Shown here piece after piece: positions 1 through 8,749 of a stretch of 64,000 nt of DNA. The notes under the pieces are model-generated. The model was not told the origin of the DNA. It saw only the letters and a program-made list of their open reading frames with translations, and did no database searches. A program made the translations under genes and the position numbers. Positions within the stretch are counted from its first letter, which is position 1, and each line of letters opens with the position of its first letter. The stretch is from Ferrovibrio sp964218355 (GTDB lineage: Bacteria; Pseudomonadota; Alphaproteobacteria; Ferrovibrionales; Ferrovibrionaceae): assembly GCF_964218355.1 (NCBI RefSeq), contig NZ_CAXPMC010000024.1, positions 11,647-75,646 of the forward strand. Direction: 5' to 3'.

Positions 1-2
1 TC

Positions 3-614
3 GACGCGGCCGTGATGAAGACCTCGGTGATCTCGGCCGCCTTCCGGAAACAGTATCTCGAACGGTCAGGCGACCCCGATGCCTTCGAGGGCACCGCCAT
101 CGTGTTCGACGGGCCGGAGGATTATCACGCGCGGATCAACGATCCGGCCCTGCCGGTGGATGCGAACAGCATCCTGTTCATCCGCTATTGCGGGCCGGTC
201 GGCTATCCGGGCGGTGCCGAGGTGGTCAACATGCTGCCGCCCGACCGGCTGGTGCGTGCCGGGATCACCCTGCTGCCCTGCATCGGCGACGGCCGGCAGA
301 GCGGCACCTCGGCCAGCCCGTCGATCCTGAATGCGGCGCCGGAGGCGGCGGCGGGCGGCGGGCTGGCGCTGCTTGCCACCGGCGACCGCGTGCGCATCGA
401 CCTGCGCCGGCGCCGCGCCGATATCCTGATCGACGATGCCGAGCTGCAGAAGCGCCGTGCCGCCTGGGCGCCGCCGGCGCTGCCGAATGCGACGCCGTGG
501 CAGGACCTGCACCGCCAGCATGTCGGCCAGCTCGACCGCGGCGGCTGCCTCGATTTCGCAGTGCAGTACCAGAAGATCGACGAGACCGCCGGAATCCCGC
601 GGCACAGCCACTAG
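3..614 (+). CDS. Sugar-acid dehydratase, IlvD/Edd family, C-terminal part
   Basis: The reading frame is open from the left edge, so only about the last 203 residues are present and the start lies outside the window. The segment has the family's C-terminal signature: a VFDGPEDYHARI stretch, a GPVGYPGGAEV stretch, then LPCIGDGRQSGTS and SILNAAPEAAAGGGLALL. IlvD/Edd enzymes are Fe-S dehydratases of dihydroxy acids or aldonic acids. Sequence details and the aldolase gene 158 bp downstream favour an aldonate (xylonate/arabonate/galactonate type) dehydratase over dihydroxy-acid dehydratase of branched-chain amino acid synthesis, but this is inference. The Fe-S cysteines lie in the missing part. Confidence 0.85.
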   Translation, partial: DAAVMKTSVISAAFRKQYLERSGDPDAFEGTAIVFDGPEDYHARINDPALPVDANSILFIRYCGPVGYPGGAEVVNMLPPDRLVRAGITLLPCIGDGRQSGTSASPSILNAAPEAAAGGGLALLATGDRVRIDLRRRRADILIDDAELQKRRAAWAPPALPNATPWQDLHRQHVGQLDRGGCLDFAVQYQKIDETAGIPRHSH

Positions 615-772
615 GCCGGACCGTAAGCGGCCCGCCGCTAAAAGCCGGTGCGCCGGCTGCCGCGCGGGTCTATCATGGCGGACAGAAGGCCCGCGCCGGG
701 CGGCATTGCAGGCGGACCGGAAGCCGCCGCCGCACCGGACAACCGCCGGGCCCCTGATCGGGAGGACCGGAT

Positions 773-1405
773 ATGGCCATGGCCGTGCAACCGCTTTCCC
801 ACTGGCTCGGCCAGTGTCCCCTCATCGCCATGCTGCGCGGCATCACGCCCGACGAGGCGCTGCCGGTCGGCGAGGCGCTGTATGACGCCGGCTTCCGCAT
901 TCTCGAAGTGGCGATGAATTCGCCCGATCCGCTGGAAAGCATTGCCCGGCTGTCCGACCGCTTCGGCGACCGCGCCCTGATCGGCGCCGGCACGGTGATG
1001 GACTGCGGCACGGTGCGCCGCATCGCCATGGCCGGCGCGCAGCTGATCGTCACCCCCCATGCCGATGCCGATGTCGTGCAGAAGGCCAAGATCCTGAACA
1101 TGATCGCGGTGCCCGGCTTCGCCACGCCCACCGAGGCCTTCCGCATGATCGCCGCCGGCGCCGACGGGCTGAAGCTGTTCCCGGCCGAGGCCTTCACGCC
1201 GGCGATGCTGCGCGGCCTGCGTTCGGTGCTGCCGCGCGAGATGCCGGTGCTGCCGGTCGGCGGCATGGACGAGCATACGATGCCGGACTGGCGCGCCGAG
1301 GGCGCCGCCGGCTTCGGCATCGGCCGCGCCCTCTACGTGCCGGGCCGGCCGGCCGCCGAGGTGGGCCAGCGCGCCCGCCGGCTGATGGGCCACGTCTACG
1401 CCTGA
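773..1405 (+). CDS. 2-dehydro-3-deoxy-(6-phospho)galactonate/gluconate aldolase
   Basis: A 210-residue class I aldolase of the KDPG/KHG family. The family cleaves 2-keto-3-deoxy sugar acids, usually 6-phosphorylated, to pyruvate plus an aldehyde. The N-terminal PLIAMLRGI strand, the general-base Glu in LEVAMNSPDPLESI (about residue 45), the GAGTV loop and the Schiff-base Lys in GLKLFPAE (about residue 134) are all present. EVxMNSPDPLxSI is closer to KDPGal aldolases (DgoA type) than to Eda. It follows a sugar-acid dehydratase on the same strand, which suggests consecutive steps of one sugar-acid pathway. A second ATG two codons downstream is an equally possible start. Substrate specificity cannot be settled here. 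Confidence 0.9.
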   Translation: MAMAVQPLSHWLGQCPLIAMLRGITPDEALPVGEALYDAGFRILEVAMNSPDPLESIARLSDRFGDRALIGAGTVMDCGTVRRIAMAGAQLIVTPHADADVVQKAKILNMIAVPGFATPTEAFRMIAAGADGLKLFPAEAFTPAMLRGLRSVLPREMPVLPVGGMDEHTMPDWRAEGAAGFGIGRALYVPGRPAAEVGQRARRLMGHVYA

Positions 1406-1443
1406 GCCTGTCGCCTGGTGGCCGGTCATGGCAGAATGACGCC

Positions 1444-2343
1444 ATGACCGACACCATGCAGGTATTCGACCGCGCCGCCAAACGGCGCCAGCGCCGCCGC
1501 GCCGCCGCCCTGGCGGGCGACCATGATTTCCTGCGCGCGGCCGTGGCCGACCGCCTGCTCGACCGGCTCGACGACATCAAGCGCCGTTTTCCGCTGACCC
1601 TGGTGCAGGGCTGCGACGGTGCGTGGCTGCAGCCGCATCTCGCCGGCCGTGGCGGCATCGAAACGCTGGTTTCGCTGGATCCGGTGGCCTCCGCCGCGCC
1701 GCTGCATGTGGTGGGCGACGAGGAATTCCTGCCTTTCGCCGCCGGGCAGTTCGACCTGGTGATCGCGCTGATGAACCTGCACTGGATCAACGACCTGCCC
1801 GGTGCCCTGATCCAGATCCGCCGCGCCCTGAAGCCCGACGGCCTGTTCCTCGGCGCCATGCTGGGCGGCCAGACGCTGACCGAATTGCGGCAGGCCTGGC
1901 TGGCGGCCGAAAGCGAGATCGAGGGTGGCGTCAGCCCGCGGGTCTCGCCGATGGCGGAAACCCTGGACGGTGCCGCCCTGCTGCAGCGCGCCGGCTTCGC
2001 GCTGCCGGTGGCCGACAGCGAGATGCTGACCGTCACCTATGGCGATCCCTTCCGCCTGATGCAGGACCTGCGCGGCATGGGCGAGACCAATGCCGCCGCC
2101 GGCCGCCGGCGCGGCTTCACCCGGCGGGCGACCCTGCTGCGCATGGCCGAACTGTACCGCCAGCGCCATGCCGGGGAAGACGGCCGCATCCCGGCCAGTT
2201 TCGAGGTGATCACCCTGACCGGCTGGTCGCCGCATGAAAGCCAGCAGAAGCCGCTGCGGCCCGGCAGTGCCGCGCACAGCCTGGCGGCGGCGCTGGACAC
2301 CGTGGAATATCCGCTGGGCGACAGGACAGGGCCGCGGCGCTAG
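1444..2343 (+). CDS. SAM-dependent methyltransferase, BioC/NDUFAF5-like
   Basis: A 299-residue class I methyltransferase-fold protein. It begins with the conserved VFDRAAKRRQRRRAA segment of the alphaproteobacterial and mitochondrial NDUFAF5 group. The acidic strand LVSLDP, the FDLVIALMNLHWINDLPGAL segment and the LKPDGLFLGAML strand follow. Motif I is degenerate (LVQGCDG in place of a glycine-rich loop), as is common in this group. Human NDUFAF5 hydroxylates an arginine of complex I, whereas BioC methylates malonyl-ACP, so the bacterial role is open. Its 3' end overlaps the convergent tetR gene by 4 bases. Confidence 0.85.
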   Translation: MTDTMQVFDRAAKRRQRRRAAALAGDHDFLRAAVADRLLDRLDDIKRRFPLTLVQGCDGAWLQPHLAGRGGIETLVSLDPVASAAPLHVVGDEEFLPFAAGQFDLVIALMNLHWINDLPGALIQIRRALKPDGLFLGAMLGGQTLTELRQAWLAAESEIEGGVSPRVSPMAETLDGAALLQRAGFALPVADSEMLTVTYGDPFRLMQDLRGMGETNAAAGRRRGFTRRATLLRMAELYRQRHAGEDGRIPASFEVITLTGWSPHESQQKPLRPGSAAHSLAAALDTVEYPLGDRTGPRR

Positions 2344-2951
2344 CCGTCGCCCGCTGCAAACAGCATGCGCAGGATGCGGTCGAAGACCGCGTCGGCGGCG
2401 GCCCGCGCGGCGCGCTCGTCCTTCGCATCCGCCAGCCACAGCACGGCCTCGTTCATGGCGCCGCTGAGCAGGTAGGTCAGGGCCTCGGCCGGCAGGCGGC
2501 GGCCGGCCGGCAGCGCGGCCAGTGCCGCATCGATGCCGGCGCGCAGCGAGCGGCCGCCATGGCGTGCATCGATCTCGCGCCAGCGCGGCCAGCCGATCAC
2601 CGAGGGGGCGTCGATCAGGTAGATCTGCCGGGTGCCGGGCTCCAGGCAGGCATCGAGGAAGGCACCGGTGCCGCGCACCAGGGCGTCGACGGGCGAGGCG
2701 GCCTGACCGGCCGCCGCCTCGATGGCCGCCAGCACATCCTGGGCGACGGTTTCCACCACCGCCTCGAACAGGGCCCGCTTGTCGGCGAAGTGATAGTAGA
2801 GCGCGCCGCGGGTCACCCCGGCGGCGGCCACCACATCCTCGGTGCCGGTGCCGGCATAGCCGCGGGCGGCAAACAGGGCGCGGGCGGTGGCCAGCAGGGC
2901 TGCCCGGGTCGCCGCGTGTTTCTCCGCCTTGCTCTGCCTTCTCTCTTGCAT
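2340..2951 (-). CDS. TetR/AcrR family transcriptional regulator
   Basis: A 203-residue TetR repressor. The N-terminal helix-turn-helix (about residues 15-60) reads TRAALLATARALFAARGYAGTGTEDVVAAAGVTRGALYYHFADKRALF in substance, with the hallmark GALYYHF recognition helix. The C-terminal ligand-binding half is all helical. I chose the ATG at 2951 because the TetR fold begins just after it and a perfect palindrome lies immediately upstream; longer in-frame extensions have no family similarity. It is divergent from the VOC-family gene at 3066 and probably represses itself and that gene. The ligand is unknown. Confidence 0.92.
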   Translation of the reverse strand: MQERRQSKAEKHAATRAALLATARALFAARGYAGTGTEDVVAAAGVTRGALYYHFADKRALFEAVVETVAQDVLAAIEAAAGQAASPVDALVRGTGAFLDACLEPGTRQIYLIDAPSVIGWPRWREIDARHGGRSLRAGIDAALAALPAGRRLPAEALTYLLSGAMNEAVLWLADAKDERAARAAADAVFDRILRMLFAAGDG

Positions 2952-2968
2952 ACATACACCCTGTATGT
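2952..2968. promoter_or_regulatory. Palindromic TetR operator candidate
   Basis: A perfect inverted repeat, ACATACA-ccc-TGTATGT, touches the tetR start codon and lies in the divergent tetR/VOC intergenic region. Its half-sites resemble the TACATACA/TGTATGTA half-sites known for AcrR-type operators. Binding here would block tetR and probably the VOC gene. Confidence 0.75.
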
Positions 2969-3065
2969 TTATATATCCCCGACCGCTGCCGCTGTCGATC
3001 CCCGCAATGGCAGCGATTCGCCCGGAAGCCCAGACCTCCGGATCATGCCGGAAAGGAGCCTCGTC

Positions 3066-3506
3066 ATGAAACTCACCAGCTATTACCCCGTCATCTGCAC
3101 CGACCGGCTGCCGGCGACCGTGGCCTTCTGGCGGCAGCATTTCGGCTTCGTGCCCGCTTTCGAAAGCGACTGGTATGTCCATCTCAGCAGCGCGGCGGCG
3201 CCGGGCGTGCATCTGGCGGTGCTGGACCACAGCCATCCGACCATCCCGGAAGGCTATCGCCGGCCGGTGCAGGGGCTGCTGCTCAATTTCGAGGTCGAGG
3301 ATGTGGATGCGGAATACGCGAAGGCGCAGGCGGCGGGGCTGGATATCCGGCTGTCCCTGCGCGACGAGGCCTTTGGCCAGCGGCATTTCATCCTGGCCGA
3401 CCCGGCCGGCGTGCTGGTCGATGTGATCAAGCCGATCCCGCCTTCCGAGGAATTCGCCGCGCAGTTCTCGGCCGCGGCCCTGGCCGAAACCGGCGCTGGC
3501 GCCTAG
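3066..3506 (+). CDS. VOC-family (glyoxalase/bleomycin-resistance-like) protein
   Basis: A 146-residue single-module vicinal-oxygen-chelate protein. It opens with YYPVICTDRLPATVAFWRQHFGF, carries GLLLNFEVEDVDAEYAKAQAAGL in the middle, and ends with the RHFILADPAGVLVDVIKP motif typical of the fold. Such proteins bind small electrophiles, antibiotics or a metal-chelated substrate; no specific substrate can be read here. The ATG at 3066 is preceded by a GGAAAGGAG Shine-Dalgarno sequence. It is divergent from tetR, with an operator-like palindrome between them, so it is likely the TetR target and induced by the same ligand. It ends overlapping mutT by 4 bases. Confidence 0.88.
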   Translation: MKLTSYYPVICTDRLPATVAFWRQHFGFVPAFESDWYVHLSSAAAPGVHLAVLDHSHPTIPEGYRRPVQGLLLNFEVEDVDAEYAKAQAAGLDIRLSLRDEAFGQRHFILADPAGVLVDVIKPIPPSEEFAAQFSAAALAETGAGA

Positions 3507-3910
3507 AGCAGGTCGATCAGCATCGCCACCAGCGGCCGGTCGGCCGGCGGCATGTCCAGGCTGCCCATCTTCACCGGCCGCACCCATTTCATCGCCTGCC
3601 CCTCGCGCGGACTGGGCTGGCCGGCCCAGCGCCGGCAGACATACAGCGGCATCAGCAGGTGGAAGTCGTCATAGGCATGGCTGGCAAAGGTGTAGGGCGC
3701 GAGGCAGGCGGCGCTGATATCGAGGCCGAGTTCTTCCTGCAGCTCGCGCACCAGCGCGGCCTCCGGCGTCTCGTCCGCCTCGACCTTGCCGCCCGGGAAT
3801 TCCCACATGCCGGCCAGCTTCTTGCCTTCCGGCCGCTGGGTCAGCAGCACGCGGCCATCGGCATCGACCAGTGCCACGGCAACCACCAGCACCACCGGTT
3901 TCGGCGCCAT
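3503..3910 (-). CDS. mutT: (Deoxy)nucleoside triphosphate pyrophosphohydrolase, MutT type
   Basis: A 135-residue Nudix hydrolase. The Nudix box is complete: GGKVEADETPEAALVRELQEELGL matches G-x5-E-x7-REUxEExGU, at roughly residues 39-61. The start VVLVVAVALVDADGRVLLTQRPEGKKLAGMWEFPGG and the short length fit MutT, which removes 8-oxo-dGTP from the nucleotide pool. An upstream in-frame ATG at 3964 would overlap the argJ stop, so the ATG at 3910 is preferred. It lies 34 bases after argJ on the same strand; the parvulin-argJ-mutT order is shared with other alphaproteobacteria. Confidence 0.93.
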   Translation of the reverse strand: MAPKPVVLVVAVALVDADGRVLLTQRPEGKKLAGMWEFPGGKVEADETPEAALVRELQEELGLDISAACLAPYTFASHAYDDFHLLMPLYVCRRWAGQPSPREGQAMKWVRPVKMGSLDMPPADRPLVAMLIDLL

Positions 3911-3944
3911 CAATGCCCCGGCATCGCCGGGGCAGAGCGGATCG

Positions 3945-5180
3945 TCAGCTGCGATAGTCGGCATTGATGTCGATATAGCCGTGGGTCAGGTCGCAGGTCC
4001 ACACGCGTGCGGCACCCTTGCCGATGCCGACATCGACGGCAATGCGCACGTCGCTGCCCTTGAAATGCTTGGTCGCATAGGCATCGTCGTGATCGGGCCG
4101 CACCATGCCGTTGCGGGTGACCGGCCGGTCGCCGATCCTGATCACCAGCCGGTCGCGGTCGGCCGGCTCGGCCGACTTGCCGACCGCCATGACGATGCGG
4201 CCCCAGTTGGCATCGGCGCCGGCAATCGCCGTCTTCACCAGCGGCGAATTGGCGATGGCCCGCGCAATGATGCGGGCCGAGGCGTCGCTCTTGGCGCCGG
4301 TCACGTCGATGGTGACCAGCTTCTGGGCGCCTTCGCCGTCGCGTGCCACCTGCTGCGCCAGTTCGGCCATCACCTCGGTCAGGGCGCGGCGGAAATCCGC
4401 CAGCCGCTTGTCGGACGGTTTGGCATGCGGCGTATTGCCGGCCTGGCCGGTGGCGAACAGCAGCACGGTATCCGAGGTCGAGGTGTCGCCGTCCACCGTC
4501 AGGCAGTTGAAGCTCTGGTTCGCCGCCGCCTTCAGCAGGCCCTGCAGGGTTTCGGCCGGCAGCTTGGCGTCGGTGACGAAGAAGGCCAGCATGGTCGCCA
4601 TGTCCGGCGCGATCATGCCCGAGCCCTTGCAGAAGCCGTTGATGGTGACCGGCCTGCCGTCGATCTGGCAGGTGGTGCTGGCCAGCTTGGGGAAGGTGTC
4701 GGTGGTCATGATGGCGCGGGCGGCCTTCATCCAGTCGCCGGGCGCCAGCGCTGCCTTCAGCTTCGGCAGCTGGGCGACGATCTTCTCGGCCGGCAGGATC
4801 TGGCCGATCACGCCGGTCGAGGCGAGGAAGACCTCGGCCGCCTTGCAGCCCAGCGCCTTGGCGGCACCATCGGCGGTGGCCTTCACCGCCTGCTGGCCGG
4901 CCTTGCCGGTGAAGACATTGGCGATGCCGGCATTGACCACCAGCGCGCGGGCGCGACCGGCCGGCAGCATCTTGCGGCACCATTCCACCGGCGCGCCGGG
5001 CATCGACGAGCGGGTGAACACGCCGGCCACCGTGGTGCCGGCGGCGAACTGCATCACCAGCAGGTCGTCGCGGCCCTTGTAGCGCATGCCGGACAGGCCG
5101 GTGGCAAGCTGCGCGCCGGCGATGGCGGGCAGCGAGGGGTAGCTGGTGGGCGCGAGCGGCGAGACCGGATGCGCGGCCAT
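3945..5180 (-). CDS. argJ: Bifunctional ornithine acetyltransferase / N-acetylglutamate synthase
   Basis: A 411-residue ArgJ. It transfers the acetyl group from N-acetylornithine to glutamate in the cyclic arginine pathway and may also use acetyl-CoA. The proenzyme self-cleaves before the nucleophilic Thr in the ATML motif, present here as APDMATMLAFF with Thr at residue 196. The oxyanion TG pair in ASTGVIG (about 120-125) and the KGSGMIAPD stretch are intact, and the C-terminal HGYIDINADYRS tail is canonical. Length is normal. The gene sits 26 bases after the parvulin gene and is probably co-transcribed with it and mutT. Confidence 0.96.
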   Translation of the reverse strand: MAAHPVSPLAPTSYPSLPAIAGAQLATGLSGMRYKGRDDLLVMQFAAGTTVAGVFTRSSMPGAPVEWCRKMLPAGRARALVVNAGIANVFTGKAGQQAVKATADGAAKALGCKAAEVFLASTGVIGQILPAEKIVAQLPKLKAALAPGDWMKAARAIMTTDTFPKLASTTCQIDGRPVTINGFCKGSGMIAPDMATMLAFFVTDAKLPAETLQGLLKAAANQSFNCLTVDGDTSTSDTVLLFATGQAGNTPHAKPSDKRLADFRRALTEVMAELAQQVARDGEGAQKLVTIDVTGAKSDASARIIARAIANSPLVKTAIAGADANWGRIVMAVGKSAEPADRDRLVIRIGDRPVTRNGMVRPDHDDAYATKHFKGSDVRIAVDVGIGKGAARVWTCDLTHGYIDINADYRS

Positions 5181-5206
5181 GACAATGACTCCCGGATCGA
5201 CTGTGG

Positions 5207-6106
5207 TTATTTCTTCTTCGGCTCGACCGGCGCCAGGGTCGGCAGCTGCCTGCCGCCGCCCGCCGCGGGCCAGTCATAGGTCTCGATCTTGGCATCCTTG
5301 CGCAGATCGGCAACCGTCTTCTCGACCACTTCCTGGGTCATGATCTCGTAAATCTGCTCGCGGGCATCGGCGAAGGACGGCGGCTCGGCCTTGCGGCGGG
5401 CCTCGACCTTGATGACATGCCAGCCGAACTGCGATTTCACCGGCTTGTCGCTGACCTGGCCGGCCTGCAGCTTGAAGGCGGCCTCGGCGAATTCCGGCAC
5501 CATCTTGTCCTTGGTGAAGAAGCCGAGATCGCCACCGGTGGCCGCAGTCGGCCCGGTCGAGCGCTTGCGCGACACTTCGGCGAAATCGGCACCCTTCTTC
5601 ACTTCATCGAGGGCGGCCTGGGCATCGGCCTCGGAGGCGCTGAGGATGTGGCGGGCATGCACCTCCTCCTGCGGCGGCTGGTCCTTCAGCATCTTCTCGT
5701 AGCGCGCCTTCATGGTGGCCTCGGTGATCTCGGTATTCACCCGCTTTTCGAGATAGGCGTTCTGCAGCACCTGCTCGCGGGCCGATTGCAGCCGGGCCTT
5801 CACGGCCGGATCGGCATCCAGCTTGGTCTTCTCGGCGGCCATGCCGATCAGCTTGCGGGCGGCCAGCTCGTTGATCAGGCCGGGCAGGATCTGTTCCAGC
5901 GGAATCTGGTTCATCGGCGCCGGCAGCTGGCTGTAGAAGCCCAGCACGGCCGAACGGGTGATCGGCTGGCCGTTGACGCGGGCGACCACGGGATCGTCGC
6001 CTTCGGCCTTGGCGGCGGGCTTGGCGGTCTGCGCCTGCAGCGGCAGGGCCGGGGCGAGCACGGCAAGGCTCGTGGCGATCAGGGCGGCGCGGAAAAGATG
6101 GGTCAC
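5207..6106 (-). CDS. Secreted parvulin-type peptidyl-prolyl cis-trans isomerase
   Basis: About 299 residues from the GTG at 6106. A signal peptide (THLFRAALIATSLAVLAPALPLQAQ, cleavage after AQA or LQA) is followed by a SurA/PpiD-like helical N-domain with DPVVARVNGQPITRSAV. A parvulin domain follows (about residues 145-235: EEVHARHILSASEADA, GGDLGFFTKDKMVPEFAEAAF, SQFGWHVIKVE). These proteins act as periplasmic folding chaperones for outer membrane proteins. An ATG at 6145 would add 13 residues before the signal peptide and is less likely. Upstream of argJ, as in other alphaproteobacteria. Confidence 0.92.
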   Translation of the reverse strand: MTHLFRAALIATSLAVLAPALPLQAQTAKPAAKAEGDDPVVARVNGQPITRSAVLGFYSQLPAPMNQIPLEQILPGLINELAARKLIGMAAEKTKLDADPAVKARLQSAREQVLQNAYLEKRVNTEITEATMKARYEKMLKDQPPQEEVHARHILSASEADAQAALDEVKKGADFAEVSRKRSTGPTAATGGDLGFFTKDKMVPEFAEAAFKLQAGQVSDKPVKSQFGWHVIKVEARRKAEPPSFADAREQIYEIMTQEVVEKTVADLRKDAKIETYDWPAAGGGRQLPTLAPVEPKKK

Positions 6107-6196
6107 GGGGGGCTCGCAAAAGGGGTGTCCGGGGCCGCCGAGCATACGCTTTTTCAGGCCTGGAACAAGCCGCGGTCCGGCGCCGGCGGCGCTGCT

Positions 6197-8677
6197 TCAG
6201 GCGGGTTTGACGGTCCCGGCCGCCAGCATGTCGAGTTCGGCATAGAGCTCGTCGATCAGCTTGCGGCTGACTGCCAGACTGGTGGCTTCGCGGTCAAGGA
6301 TCAGGCGGAAAATCCGCAGCTTCAATGCCTGCCGGTCGATCATCTGTGCGGCGGCCTGGCCGAGACCGGCATCGCAGGCGATGTCGATCAGGCGGTCGGC
6401 GGCATGCAGGCGGCCCCAGAGATAGTCGTTCTCGCGATGGGCACGGCTGAAAAACCCGCCGAACCGGCCGAGATTGACGCCCTTCAGCGTATTGCCCTTG
6501 CGGATCGCCACGGCGTCTTCCGGGCTGATGCGGTCGATGCGGATTTCGTTGAACTCGCCGAGGTCGCGCCAGTTGGTGATGGTGAAGGTGAGCACGTCCC
6601 AGAACGGAAAGCCGATATAGGCGACCAGCAGGTCGCGGCGGGCGGCCGGGCTCCAGTCCTCGGGCTGCAGACCGGCCAGCACCGCATCGAGCTCGCCGGT
6701 GGCGCGGTTCAGGTCGATGTCATGGGCCAGCGCATCCACGGCCGCGTCGATGCCGGCAAGGTTCTCCATGGCGAAACCGGCCGCGTCGCGGGCCAGCGTA
6801 TCGGCATCGGCGGCCGGCATGCGGCGGAAGAACAGGTGGGTGATCTGCGCCACGGTGTCGACGCCGACGCTGGCGGTGCTGTCGAACTGGCGCAACTCTT
6901 CCTGCGCGTCGTAGAGCGTGCGCTTCAGCCGGTCGAGCTGGTCCGCCTGCAGGCCGCGATGGCCGGGATCGCCGAGCCGGCCGTAGAGCTGGTTCAGGCG
7001 CTGCACCAGAAACCGCAGCCGGCGCTGGCGGAAGGCGACATCGAATCGCAGCAGGAAACGGGTCCAGCCGGGCAGCTGGTCCGGCGGCGTGCCGGCCGGC
7101 GCCCGTTCGAAATGTGCGGTGTTGAAGCAGACCTGCCGTTCCTCGGCCCAGCGCTGCAGCACCATGGCAACCCAGCGCCGCTCGGTCGACTGTTCGCCGT
7201 AGCGGCAGGAGGCGCAGACCAGCCTGGACACGAAATCGAGGACGGCGCCGAGCTTCAGGCGGACATAGCCCTCATAGGCGAAGCCGGCATCCTGCACGGC
7301 CCGCTCGCTGGCCTGCAGGCGCCAGCTGCGGATGTCTTCCAGCCCCAGGGGTTCATCGATGTTGCGCGGGGCGCTGTCCAGCACCAGCTTCGTCACCTGC
7401 GGCTGGGTGGCGTCGATCACGCCGCGCAGATGGCGCACCCGCTCGTTGAAGCGGTTCACCCAGATCAGTTCGTCGGCCACCGGCTCGTTGCGCGGGATGT
7501 CGCTGAGCGCGCCCTTGAGGGTGCGGAAGAAGCCGGGCACCCGGCCGCTGGGCGGCGGCGCCGGCCGCATCGGCACCGGGTCGATATAGACCAGCCGGCG
7601 GTCGACCTGGCGGGCGGCGGGCCGGCCGCGGATCGCCTTCATCGCGGCGGCGAAGGGCTTGTTGGCCAGCACGCCGCCATCGACGAAGGAGGTCAGTTCG
7701 GGATCGAGTTCGGCGCGGACATAGCTGGCGAAATTCTTCTGCAGGAAGGCGCGTTTCAGGGTCCAGCGCCGGCCCTGCTCCTCCAGCAGCTTGTCCATGT
7801 CGCCGATCTGCGCCGGTGGGAAGGCGCCGGGAAAGGCCGAGGTGGCGCGGCCGGCGAAGGCCAGCGCCGGGGCATCGGCGCGGGTGAAGTCCGACTGTTC
7901 GCCGCCATTCGGCCAGCGGCGGTAGCCGAAGCGGAGCGTGTGGCGGTGCTCGCGGTCGCGGATCGCCGGCGGATCGTGGATCGGGATATGCTGCAGATAG
8001 CCGTAGAAGTCGGTCAGGGTGACGAACATTTCCAGCGACAGGCCGGCCGGCACCAGCGAGGCGCCCGGCTGCTCCGGATCGCCCATCGCCTCCAGCCCGG
8101 CCATCAGCTGGCGCATCAGGTGCTGGCCGTCGAAGGGCGGCTGGAACCAGCGCGAGCGGGTGAACATCGAGATCTTCTGGCGCACCTCCTCGTCGGCCAG
8201 CAGGCGGCCGAGCCTGGAGCGTGCCATCAGCCACAGCAGCGGCCGCATGTAGAGTTTGCTCCAGCGGCTGGCCCGTTTTTCCGGGTCCAGCAGGCGCGAG
8301 ACATCGGATTCGCGCAGCCACAGGTCGCGGAAATGGTCGATGCGCAGGTCATGGGCCAGCGCGCGGCCGAGGATGATGCCGTTGATGCCGCCGGCCGAGG
8401 CCCCGGAAATCACGTCGACGACGACGCGCAGGTCGACATGCCTGCCCAGTTCCTGCAGCAGCTCGAAATAGACATGCTCGCTGTCGTATTCGGGGTCGCC
8501 GGCCCGCACATGGTCGGCGAAACGCGCGGTCCCGCGGCCGTTATCCTTCGGCAGGCTGTGAAAGACCTTCGAGGCCCGGGCCAGCTTGAGGACTTCCTTG
8601 GTCACGCCATGCATGTAGATGGCGAGCGAGACGCCGCCGAAGCAGACCAGGGCGAGGCGCAGTTCCTTTTCCTGCAC
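6197..8677 (-). CDS. Large patatin-like phospholipase-family protein
   Basis: An 826-residue protein with an N-terminal patatin domain. The strand LALVCFGGVSLAIYMHGV supplies the oxyanion loop. The nucleophile elbow is SGASAGG (Ser94), and the catalytic Asp lies in SFVDGGVLANKPF, completing the Ser-Asp dyad. Patatins are lipid acyl hydrolases; this long alphaproteobacterial/actinobacterial type carries several hundred extra C-terminal residues of unknown role. No signal peptide is visible, so it is probably cytoplasmic or membrane-peripheral. It stands alone on its strand, between the parvulin and the alpha/beta hydrolase genes. Confidence 0.9.
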   Translation of the reverse strand: MQEKELRLALVCFGGVSLAIYMHGVTKEVLKLARASKVFHSLPKDNGRGTARFADHVRAGDPEYDSEHVYFELLQELGRHVDLRVVVDVISGASAGGINGIILGRALAHDLRIDHFRDLWLRESDVSRLLDPEKRASRWSKLYMRPLLWLMARSRLGRLLADEEVRQKISMFTRSRWFQPPFDGQHLMRQLMAGLEAMGDPEQPGASLVPAGLSLEMFVTLTDFYGYLQHIPIHDPPAIRDREHRHTLRFGYRRWPNGGEQSDFTRADAPALAFAGRATSAFPGAFPPAQIGDMDKLLEEQGRRWTLKRAFLQKNFASYVRAELDPELTSFVDGGVLANKPFAAAMKAIRGRPAARQVDRRLVYIDPVPMRPAPPPSGRVPGFFRTLKGALSDIPRNEPVADELIWVNRFNERVRHLRGVIDATQPQVTKLVLDSAPRNIDEPLGLEDIRSWRLQASERAVQDAGFAYEGYVRLKLGAVLDFVSRLVCASCRYGEQSTERRWVAMVLQRWAEERQVCFNTAHFERAPAGTPPDQLPGWTRFLLRFDVAFRQRRLRFLVQRLNQLYGRLGDPGHRGLQADQLDRLKRTLYDAQEELRQFDSTASVGVDTVAQITHLFFRRMPAADADTLARDAAGFAMENLAGIDAAVDALAHDIDLNRATGELDAVLAGLQPEDWSPAARRDLLVAYIGFPFWDVLTFTITNWRDLGEFNEIRIDRISPEDAVAIRKGNTLKGVNLGRFGGFFSRAHRENDYLWGRLHAADRLIDIACDAGLGQAAAQMIDRQALKLRIFRLILDREATSLAVSRKLIDELYAELDMLAAGTVKPA

Positions 8678-8749
8678 GCGTTTCCTCCGGTGGCAGGGCC
8701 GAGTCGGAGTCTGCCCGTTCGGCCGGAATTCCTCAAGCGGGTGCGGAAT

